DNA of 35,036 nucleotides from an uncultured Actinomyces sp. (GTDB taxonomy: Bacteria > Actinomycetota > Actinomycetes > Actinomycetales > Actinomycetaceae), in the NCBI GenBank assembly GCA_938040725.1, contig CALHZX010000003.1, positions 1 through 35,036 on the forward strand, in the 5' to 3' direction. Below the pieces are notes generated by a model. The model did no database searches and had not been told where the DNA came from. It was given only the letters and a program-made list of their open reading frames with translations. Shown piece by piece: positions 29,027 to 35,036 of the stretch. Both the position numbers and the translations under genes were made by a program. Each line of letters starts with the position of its first letter. Within the stretch, counting starts at the first letter, position 1.

Positions 29027-30022
29027 TCAGGCGCCGGGGACGGTGATCGGGCGAGGACCCGCCTGCCAGCCTTCCCAGGCGGAGGTGAGGATCTCCTCGA
29101 CCCCGTTGTTGGCCTTCCAACCGAGGTCGACACCAATCGACAGCGGATCACCGATCAGCTTGGGTGGGTCGCCGGCGCGTCGGTCCAGCTCCTCAACGGG
29201 GAAGTTCCAGCCGATAACGCGGCGCAGGCCGTCGACGATCTCTCGGACGGAGGTGCCCAGGCCGGTCCCCACGTTGTAGGTGTGATGGTCGGGCTGACGC
29301 CCCTCGGCCAGCACGTCGAGGGCCGCGATGTGCGCCTCCGCCAGATCGAGGACGTGGATGTAGTCGCGGATACAGGTGCCGTCGGGGGTGTCGTAGTCAG
29401 TGCCGAAGATCTTGGCGCTCTCGCCGCGCTCAACACGGTCCAGCACCATCGGAATCAGATTCATGACGGCATCGTCAGCCAAGTCAGGCCACCCGGCGCC
29501 CGCAACGTTGAAGTAGCGCAGGCCGATCCACTTCAAGTCCCAGGCGCGCTCACAGTCGGCCATCAGCCATTCGCCGATCAGCTTCGTCTCGCCGTAGGGG
29601 TTGATGGGGTGACCGGCCATGTCCTCGGTGACCACCGGTATCTCGGGAGTTCCGTACACTGCGGCCGAGGACGAGAAGATTATCTGGTCGACTCCGGCGT
29701 CCTCCATTGCGAGGAGAACGTTGGCCATACCGCCGATGTTCTGCTGGTAGTACCAGGCGGGGCGTTCGACGGACTCGCCGACCTGCTTGCGCGCGGAGAA
29801 GTGAATGACGGCCGTCACGTCTTCGTCCACCATGAGGGTAGATAGCGCCGAACGGGCTTCGTCCAGGGTCACGTCAAGCTTCACGAGCTTGGCGTCACCG
29901 ACGCGCGATGCCTTGCCACTCGACAGGTCGTCGACGACAATGACGCGATCCCCGCGCTGACGCAGGAGACGGACAACATGTGCGCCGATGTAGCCGGCGC
30001 CGCCACAAACGAGAATACTCAT
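29027..30022 (-). CDS. galE: UDP-glucose 4-epimerase
   Basis: GalE interconverts UDP-glucose and UDP-galactose (or the N-acetyl forms) with tightly bound NAD. The 331-residue extended SDR has the NAD motif GGAGYIG (7-13), VVDDLSSG, the catalytic Ser119 in FSSSAAVYG, and Tyr143/Lys147 in NPYGETK, followed by LRYFNVAGA and RDYIHVLDLAEAH. All catalytic residues are present. Whether it acts on UDP-Glc, UDP-GlcNAc or both cannot be told from the sequence. The ATG at 30022 has GGAG only 2 nt away, too close to act, and a TATCCT 6 nt upstream, suggesting a leaderless message. It lies next to the glycan locus and may supply a galactose-type precursor. Confidence 0.95.
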   Translation of the reverse strand: MSILVCGGAGYIGAHVVRLLRQRGDRVIVVDDLSSGKASRVGDAKLVKLDVTLDEARSALSTLMVDEDVTAVIHFSARKQVGESVERPAWYYQQNIGGMANVLLAMEDAGVDQIIFSSSAAVYGTPEIPVVTEDMAGHPINPYGETKLIGEWLMADCERAWDLKWIGLRYFNVAGAGWPDLADDAVMNLIPMVLDRVERGESAKIFGTDYDTPDGTCIRDYIHVLDLAEAHIAALDVLAEGRQPDHHTYNVGTGLGTSVREIVDGLRRVIGWNFPVEELDRRAGDPPKLIGDPLSIGVDLGWKANNGVEEILTSAWEGWQAGPRPITVPGA

Positions 30023-30028
30023 GGCTCC

Positions 30029-30034
30029 AGGATA
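30029..30034 (-). promoter_or_regulatory. -10 element for a leaderless galE transcript
   Basis: On the minus strand TATCCT is followed by 6 nt (GGAGCC) and the galE ATG. It lies in the 63-nt gap between purE and galE, so galE can be transcribed separately from purE. No -35 match. Confidence 0.5.
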
Positions 30035-30085
30035 CGACGCGCCGCCCCCTCAGGGCTACCTGCGCAGTCCTTGTGTTCGCCGCGC

Positions 30086-30640
30086 TCAGCGTGCCTGACT
30101 GACGCGTTGCGCCAGGGCCGCGCCCTTCGCACTGGCCACGTCGCGCAGGTCCTTCTGGAAAGAACGCATCTTCGCGCGTAGGGCCTCGGCGCGCTCACCC
30201 TCACCCGCGCCGAGGATCCGGGCGGCGAGCAGGCCCGCGTTGCACGCACCCGCGATGGAGACGGTCGCGACGGGCACGCCGGCGGGCATCTGGACGATGG
30301 AGTGCAGGGAGTCCACGCCGTCGAGGTGCTTGAGGGGCACGGGCACGCCGACGACGGGCAGCTCGGTGAGGGCCGCGAGCATGCCGGGCAGGTGGGCGGC
30401 ACCGCCGGCTCCGGCGATGATGACGCGCAGACCGCGCGCCGAGGCGGCCCGCCCGTATGCAACCATGTCCTCGGGCATGCGGTGGGCTGAGACGACACCG
30501 ACCTCGCAGGCGATGCCGAACTCTGCGAGAGCAGCAACGGCGGGCTCCATGGTAGGCCAGTCAGAGTCGGACCCCATCACGACGCCGACGAGTGGGCTCT
30601 CGCCGGTGGCGGTCAGCTGAATGTCGAGGTCGGTGGTCAT
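30086..30640 (-). CDS. purE: N5-carboxyaminoimidazole ribonucleotide mutase
   Basis: PurE converts N5-CAIR to CAIR in purine synthesis, the step after PurK. The 184 residues contain GVVMGSDSDWPTM (substrate phosphate-binding Ser/Asp cluster at 23-31), VGVVSAHRMPEDM with the catalytic His at about 53, and AGAGGAAHLPGM (76-87). It is a class I PurE by its pairing with purK. A basic C-terminal extension of about 25 residues follows the core. The ATG at 30640 has AAAGGA about 8 nt upstream. purK is upstream on the same strand, 64 nt away, with a hairpin in the gap. Confidence 0.96.
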   Translation of the reverse strand: MTTDLDIQLTATGESPLVGVVMGSDSDWPTMEPAVAALAEFGIACEVGVVSAHRMPEDMVAYGRAASARGLRVIIAGAGGAAHLPGMLAALTELPVVGVPVPLKHLDGVDSLHSIVQMPAGVPVATVSIAGACNAGLLAARILGAGEGERAEALRAKMRSFQKDLRDVASAKGAALAQRVSQAR

Positions 30641-30665
30641 GGGCGGTCCTTTCGGGAGGGAACGA

Positions 30666-30691
30666 GGCCGGGGCGCTCTCGCCGCCCGGCC
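30666..30691 (-). terminator. Hairpin between purK and purE
   Basis: GGCCGGG (30666-30672) pairs with CCCGGCC (30685-30691) around a 12-nt loop, preceded by GGGAACGA so that the ACGAGGCCGGGG motif is present. It may attenuate rather than fully stop transcription, since purE otherwise has no obvious promoter of its own. Confidence 0.5.
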
Positions 30692-30704
30692 GACGGTTGT
30701 GGGG

Positions 30705-31859
30705 TCAGTCGGTGGGCGCGTCGCCGCGTAGCACGCTCACGGCAGCCCGAGCGCGCTCGAGAGCGAGGGCGGGCTCCGGATCGACGACGGTGACGTGCCC
30801 GAGCTTGCGGCCGGGGCGCACGTCCTTGCCGTACAGGTGGATTTTCGCATCTCCGCCCCCTGCCCTGAAGGCTGCGGCGAGGGATCGCGCTGGCTGGTCG
30901 TGGGAGGAACCGAGGAGATTTACCATGACGGAGTAGGTATCCGGTGCGCGCAGGTCGGTAGAACCGAGCGGCAGGTCGAGGATGGCGCGCAGGTGCTGCT
31001 CGAACTGGCTGGTGACGGCTCCGTCGATGGTCCAGTGCCCCGTATTATGCGGACGCATGGCGAGTTCGTTGACGAGGACGTGCTCGTCTGCGCCCTCTCC
31101 GACGACGAACATTTCGACGGCGAGGACGCCGGTGACGCCCAGCTCGGACGCAATACGTTCGCCGATGCGACGGGCCTCAGCAGCCGTCTCAGGTCGGATT
31201 CCCACGGCGGGGGCGCTCACCTCGGCGCACACGCCGTCCACTTGCACGGTGGAAGCGACGGGCCACGAGGCGATGTCACCCGACGGGGTGCGTGCCAGCA
31301 GAGCAGCGATCTCTCCGGTGAAGGGAACCAGGGCTTCGGCCAAGAGGGGACCATTGCCCCACCACGAGGCCACGTCCGCAGGACTGTGGGCGATGGCCAC
31401 GCCGTGCCCGTCGTAGCCGCCGCGCGGCGTCTTCACGATGAGGGGCCAGCCGATCGTGGAGCCAAATTCTGTCAGCTGCGCCTCATCCTCGACGCGTGCC
31501 CACGCGGGGCACGGGATCCCCATCTCGGTCAGGCGCTCACGCATGGCGAGCTTGTCTTGCGCATACAGGAGCGCGCTGGCCGGGGGCTGAACGGAGACGA
31601 GGCGTGCGGCCTCCTCCATGGTGGCTGCGGGAATGTGCTCGTGCTCGAAGGTCAGGACGTCCGCGCCGTCGATGAGCGCGCGAACCACGTCCAGGTCGGC
31701 GGGAGCCCCAACGGCCTTATCAACCGTCACCTGTCCGGTTGAGCCGTCCTCCGCCTCGACAAGAGCCCGCAGGTTAATCCCGAGCGCGATCGCGCTCTCC
31801 TGCATCATCCGTGCCAGCTGACCGCCGCCGATGACGGCAACGGTGGGAGGTGTACGCAT
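30705..31859 (-). CDS. purK: N5-carboxyaminoimidazole ribonucleotide synthase
   Basis: PurK is an ATP-grasp enzyme that carboxylates AIR with bicarbonate to N5-CAIR. The 384 residues open with VAVIGGGQLARMM (7-19), the PurK N-terminal signature. LTFEHEHIP, YAQDKLAMRERL, the ATP-grasp lysine strand PLIVKTPRGGYDGHG and the metal-binding NELAMRPHNTGHWTIDGA segment follow. The ATG at 31859 is preferred, with AAGGAG upstream; a GTG four codons earlier overlaps that site. It lies 32 nt after the histidine kinase stop on the same strand, so it may be co-transcribed with the two-component genes, with purE following. Confidence 0.96.
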   Translation of the reverse strand: MRTPPTVAVIGGGQLARMMQESAIALGINLRALVEAEDGSTGQVTVDKAVGAPADLDVVRALIDGADVLTFEHEHIPAATMEEAARLVSVQPPASALLYAQDKLAMRERLTEMGIPCPAWARVEDEAQLTEFGSTIGWPLIVKTPRGGYDGHGVAIAHSPADVASWWGNGPLLAEALVPFTGEIAALLARTPSGDIASWPVASTVQVDGVCAEVSAPAVGIRPETAAEARRIGERIASELGVTGVLAVEMFVVGEGADEHVLVNELAMRPHNTGHWTIDGAVTSQFEQHLRAILDLPLGSTDLRAPDTYSVMVNLLGSSHDQPARSLAAAFRAGGGDAKIHLYGKDVRPGRKLGHVTVVDPEPALALERARAAVSVLRGDAPTD

Positions 31860-31891
31860 CTTGTGTTCCACTCCTTCAATCTACCGCGCCC

Positions 31892-33220
31892 CTAGAAGCG
31901 CCGCGAGCGGCGTCCCATGGACATGAGGGGCCCTTCGGGCATCACGCGGTCCGGGTCCAGCGATGCGGGGATTGCCGCGACCGACACCGTGAAAACGGGG
32001 GGCTTGTTCGTCTTCAGCTCGAGGCGCCCGCCCATCGCCTGAGCAAGGTCGTGGGCGAGGGCTAGGCCGATGCCGGTCGAGCCATGCCCGGAGACGCCTT
32101 TTTCAAAGATATCGGGGGCGAGGCTCTCATCGATGCCCTCGCCTTCATCGCTCACTTCAATGATGACTCCGCGTTTGGATGTGCCCGCGTGCGCCCACAC
32201 GCGCGTCGTCCCATCGCCGTAGCGCAGCGAGTTTTCGATGAGGGTGGCCAGGACCTGGCCGAGCTTCCCGGCGTCAGCGAGGATCGGGCGCTCAGCTTCG
32301 TCGAGGAAAACGAGCGAGCGCCCGGCCGCCTCGAACTGGTCCTCCCACTCCTCGCGGGCTGTATTGAAGACCTCGAGAATGTGGATGGCCTCGGTCTGGC
32401 TGGTCTGTCGCTGCGAGACGTCCAGGAGCTCCGTCACGACGTTCGTCATGCGTTCGACCTGTTCGAGGCAGGTGTGGGCTTCGGCGCGTACCTGGTCCTC
32501 TGTGGAGATCAATTCGATCTCCTCCAGGCGCATGGACAGCGCCGTCAGAGGGGTACGCAGCTGGTGCGAGGCATCAGCGGCGGCCTGTCGCTCGGCCGCG
32601 AGTCGGCCCGCCATGCGTTCACCGGTGCGAGCCAGTTCCTCCGAGACCAGGTCGATTTCCTCGATGCCGGACTTTTCGACACGGGCGCGCACGCCACCCG
32701 AACCGATCTGCTCAGCCTGGGCAGCCAGGTAGATGAGGGGCGCGGACAGATCGCGCGACAAGGCACGCGCCATGAGCCAGCCGATCAGCATCGACAGGGC
32801 CATGCCACCGCCAAACAGCGAACACGTCCACGCAATGCGCCCCAGCGCGTTCGATGCCGATGCTGTGAGCTGGACAGACACTCCAGAGGGTGAGGAAGCC
32901 ACAGCGGTCATGGTCCGTCCCGAAATAACCTTGCCGTTGGTCGCAATGTTGGAGTCGGGTACTTTGATGCGATAGCTCAGTTCACCGCCGCGGCTGTTTG
33001 CTTGATCCGCCACCAGCGACGCCAGGGTCGCAGGGTCGTTCCCCTCCCCCGCGACGCGCCGGCGCTCAATATTTTGCAGGATGAGCTGCGACTGAACCTC
33101 GAGGCTACGCTGCTCAGAGGTCCATATGGACGCCGACGCAAAGAACGCACCCGGTAGGCCCATCAGGACGCACACGACGGCGACGACCGAGACGATCATC
33201 CTCACCGCGCGTGCGCGCAT
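31892..33220 (-). CDS. Two-component sensor histidine kinase
   Basis: A 442-residue membrane kinase. The first membrane helix is about 8-30, the external sensor region about 32-125, and the second helix about 130-150, followed by a HAMP domain (about 151-205). The HisKA dimerisation domain has ADASHQLRTPLTAL with the phospho-acceptor His219. The ATPase domain has the N box Asn330 (LIENSLRYGDG), the G1 box DEGEGI (358-363) and the G2 box GSTGIGLALAH (380-390). All catalytic boxes are intact. The ligand is unknown. The ATG at 33220 has GAGGGAGG about 7 nt upstream and lies 22 nt after the response regulator stop, so the two form a cognate pair. Confidence 0.93.
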   Translation of the reverse strand: MRARAVRMIVSVVAVVCVLMGLPGAFFASASIWTSEQRSLEVQSQLILQNIERRRVAGEGNDPATLASLVADQANSRGGELSYRIKVPDSNIATNGKVISGRTMTAVASSPSGVSVQLTASASNALGRIAWTCSLFGGGMALSMLIGWLMARALSRDLSAPLIYLAAQAEQIGSGGVRARVEKSGIEEIDLVSEELARTGERMAGRLAAERQAAADASHQLRTPLTALSMRLEEIELISTEDQVRAEAHTCLEQVERMTNVVTELLDVSQRQTSQTEAIHILEVFNTAREEWEDQFEAAGRSLVFLDEAERPILADAGKLGQVLATLIENSLRYGDGTTRVWAHAGTSKRGVIIEVSDEGEGIDESLAPDIFEKGVSGHGSTGIGLALAHDLAQAMGGRLELKTNKPPVFTVSVAAIPASLDPDRVMPEGPLMSMGRRSRRF

Positions 33221-33242
33221 GACGAGCCTCCCTCAACGGCGT

Positions 33243-33920
33243 TCAGCGAGCGTTTTCGAAGCGGAAACCCATCCCGCGGACGGTCGTAATGTAGTGCGGG
33301 TCAGTCGCGTCGTCGCCGAGCTTGCGGCGCAGCCACGACACGTGCATGTCGAGGGTCTTCGTGGAGCCGGTCGGATCCGAGCCCCACACCTCACGCATGA
33401 GGCTGTCACGAGCGACGACGGAACCGGCTTCACGCAGCAGGACGCGCAAAAGATCGAATTCTTTCGCCGTCAGGCTCAGCTCGACGTCACCGACGAAGGC
33501 ACGATGCGCGGCGACATCCATGCGGATGTCCTGCGCACGCAGCTCACCCTCGACTGGTTCCGCGGCCTGGCGGCGCAGCAGCGCGCGCACGCGGGCAAGA
33601 AGCTCGGCCAGACGGAAGGGCTTCGTCACGTAGTCGTCCGCACCGGCGTCGAGGCCGACGACCATGTCAACTTCGTCCGTGCGGGCAGTGAGGATCAGGA
33701 TCGGGACTCGGTTGCCTGAGGAGCGGATCTCGCGAGCGACATCCAGGCCGTCCATGTCCGGCAGACCAAGGTCCAGGACAACCAGGTCAACGCCACGGAC
33801 ATCCGCGAGGGCCTCAGCGCCCGTCGCGTGCGCACGCACGTCGTAGCCTTCCCTGCCCAGTGCGCGGGCGAGGGGCTCAGAGATGGCCGGATCATCTTCA
33901 ACGAGGAGAACTGTAGTCAC
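33243..33920 (-). CDS. OmpR/PhoB-type response regulator
   Basis: A 225-residue DNA-binding response regulator. The receiver domain (1-115) has the acidic pocket VEDD (7-10), phospho-acceptor Asp50 in VVLDLGLPD, the switch Thr78 in LTART and Lys100 in VTKPF. The winged-helix output domain (about 128-222) has LTAKEFDLLRVLL and VSWLRRKLGDD to YITTVRGMGFRFE. It pairs with the kinase that follows. The start is the GTG at 33920, with no ribosome-binding site but a TAAGAT box 6 nt upstream, which fits a leaderless mRNA. Targets are unknown; no matching direct repeats were recognised next to its own promoter. Confidence 0.94.
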   Translation of the reverse strand: MTTVLLVEDDPAISEPLARALGREGYDVRAHATGAEALADVRGVDLVVLDLGLPDMDGLDVAREIRSSGNRVPILILTARTDEVDMVVGLDAGADDYVTKPFRLAELLARVRALLRRQAAEPVEGELRAQDIRMDVAAHRAFVGDVELSLTAKEFDLLRVLLREAGSVVARDSLMREVWGSDPTGSTKTLDMHVSWLRRKLGDDATDPHYITTVRGMGFRFENAR

Positions 33921-33926
33921 GCGTTC

Positions 33927-33932
33927 ATCTTA
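33927..33932 (-). promoter_or_regulatory. -10 element for the leaderless response regulator transcript
   Basis: On the minus strand TAAGAT is followed by 6 nt (GAACGC) and GTG. It lies in the 93-nt gap after the cyclase stop, which is AT-richer than average. This would drive the response regulator and kinase, and possibly purK and purE. Confidence 0.6.
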
Positions 33933-34013
33933 GCAATTCCGAACCAAAACTTGCACCTTTCTTGACCCGTTATTCGAGCCAATCCGGCACTCGTTCACAC
34001 TGCGAGATGAACA

Positions 34014-35036
34014 TTAGTTAACAACGCTTGACAGCAGGTACGGCGAGACCGGACCGAAACCACGCAAGTCTGCGGTCGGGAACTCTTCAAGCTCATAACC
34101 ATCACCGACCTCGCCTGCGGCAATGGCAGCGGCCGTGGTCGGATCCGTCAGGATTTTACCCACCGGCGCAATGTCCACGAGGCGAGATGCAAGGTTAACG
34201 GTGGGGCCAAAAACATCACCCGAACGCGAGAACACATCACCGCGCACAAACGAGGCGCGCACCGGCAGCATCTCATCGTCAGCATTAAGGCGTTCGACCA
34301 GGGACGTAGCCACCCGCAGGCCCGTCGACAGATCGTCCGCAATATAGAGAACAGCATCGCCGATCATCTTGACGACGCGACCGCCCTCCTCAATGACGGC
34401 GTTACGACTCTCCTCTTCGAAACGCTCAATGAGCCCCACGAGAGCGTCACCGAGGATCGTCGAGGAGGACGTGTAGGACACCATGTCCACGAAACCAAGG
34501 CAGCGGTTGAGCGGGAAACGATTATGGCGCTCCTCGTGCCCACGCTGCGACACCTCGCGGTCGAAACGAGACAGCGCCGCCTCAAGCTGACGCCGCCACG
34601 CGTAGGTGAACATCTCCTGGAAAACATCGATGTACTCGCGCATATGGTCGAGCACGTACATGCGAGCAGTCGTGTCATCCAGCATGAGACGACGCATCGA
34701 GTCCTCAACCAGAGCTTCGAACTGCCACAGAGCCAGACGGTCAGCCAGGTGAGCGTTCGCGCGCAGGAGGGACCGAGAGGTAGATGTATCAATGCCACCC
34801 GATTCGACAAGCTCATGCCAGCGACTGAAAACATCCAGGTCGCGCTGCGAGAAAACCTTGTCGTCGGCGGTGGGTGCCTGAAAACCGAGGGCGATCCAGA
34901 AACGGAAAACGCGTTCGATCGGTGTATTCGTCGCCTGCGCAATGTCGCGGGCGGAATACGTCAGATGACCACCGAGCAGCTGAGGAACGTAGCTTGTTGC
35001 GGTCAGGTCATCAGGAGTTGCAGGGGACGAAGCCGC
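34014..35036 (-). CDS. Class III adenylate/guanylate cyclase, N-terminus cut by window edge
   Basis: A nucleotidyl cyclase of which 340 codons lie in the window; no start is reached at the right edge. The N-terminal visible part, GGHLTYSARDIAQATNTPIERVFRF-like region through SQRDLDVFSRWHELV (landmarks only), is a helical domain of the adenylate-cyclase regulatory type (Ad_Cy_reg, as in mycobacterial Rv1264). The C-terminal catalytic domain has FVDMVSYT (first metal Asp), VVKMIGDAVLYIA (base-contacting Lys and second metal Asp) and GDVFGPTVNLASRL (Asp, Asn and Arg for base selection and transition state). All key residues are present, so it should be active, most likely making cAMP. No membrane helix is visible. 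The stop TAA is at 34014. Confidence 0.85.
   Translation of the reverse strand, partial: AASSPATPDDLTATSYVPQLLGGHLTYSARDIAQATNTPIERVFRFWIALGFQAPTADDKVFSQRDLDVFSRWHELVESGGIDTSTSRSLLRANAHLADRLALWQFEALVEDSMRRLMLDDTTARMYVLDHMREYIDVFQEMFTYAWRRQLEAALSRFDREVSQRGHEERHNRFPLNRCLGFVDMVSYTSSSTILGDALVGLIERFEEESRNAVIEEGGRVVKMIGDAVLYIADDLSTGLRVATSLVERLNADDEMLPVRASFVRGDVFSRSGDVFGPTVNLASRLVDIAPVGKILTDPTTAAAIAAGEVGDGYELEEFPTADLRGFGPVSPYLLSSVVN

Noticed and set aside
1..35036. tRNA, rRNA, prophage, attachment sites or replication origin
   Set aside because: No cloverleaf, rRNA-like stretch, integrase, phage gene or DnaA-box cluster was recognised on reading both strands.

Overview
The window is chromosomal DNA from a high-GC Gram-positive actinobacterium. 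The best guess is an Actinomycetaceae member (Schaalia/Actinomyces type). The basis is the prfB-ftsE-ftsX order, an actinobacterial Tad-like cluster, a fused rfbC-rfbD gene, LCP proteins, an amidase with many GW-type wall-binding repeats, and several genes with a -10 box exactly 6 nt before the start codon. The genus is inferred. No tRNA, rRNA, insertion sequence, prophage or CRISPR array was seen.

Layout: (1) 1-3.7 kb, minus strand: ftsX (cut by the edge), ftsE, prfB and gdhA, with hairpin terminators after prfB and gdhA. (2) 3.75-8.1 kb, minus strand: a compact Tad-like operon of tadA, tadB, tadC, a 56-residue pilin-like gene and three TadE-like genes, most joined by 4-8 nt overlaps. It has no TadZ/CpaE and no prepilin peptidase. 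(3) 8.25-9.4 kb, plus strand: an aminoglycoside-phosphotransferase-fold protein that looks catalytically degenerate. (4) 9.5-13.2 kb: a DUF2304 + GT2 pair and rfbA (minus), divergent from the rfbC-rfbD fusion (plus). (5) 13.2-13.7 kb: a gene-poor, AT-richer segment dense in inverted and direct repeats. (6) 13.7-15.8 kb: a bifunctional autolysin (amidase + wall-binding repeats + glucosaminidase-like domain) behind a clear promoter with a palindrome in its spacer.

(7) 16-29 kb is a cell-surface glycan locus whose genes flip strand repeatedly: three GT4 glycosyltransferases, a Wzx-like flippase, and four enzymes matching the WbpA/WbpB/WbpE/WbpD route from UDP-GlcNAc to UDP-2,3-diacetamido-2,3-dideoxy-glucuronate. 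A second GT2 + DUF2304 pair follows, run into two LCP ligase genes. Read together, this suggests a rhamnose- and diacetamido-uronate-containing glycopolymer, assembled on a lipid carrier, flipped, and attached to peptidoglycan by LCP enzymes. rfbB, a WbpI epimerase, an initiating transferase and a Wzy polymerase are not in the window. (8) 29-35 kb, minus strand: galE, purE, purK, a histidine kinase and response regulator, and the 3' part of a class III nucleotidyl cyclase. The order response regulator, kinase, purK, purE has short gaps and could be partly co-transcribed.

Two themes cross the window. Six starts have a TANNNT hexamer exactly 6 nt upstream and no usable ribosome-binding site, the pattern of leaderless mRNAs. 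Several intergenic hairpins share an ACGAGGCC-(G)GGG core, which suggests a genome-wide terminator or repeat family. Functions are read from motifs and family knowledge; no database search was possible.
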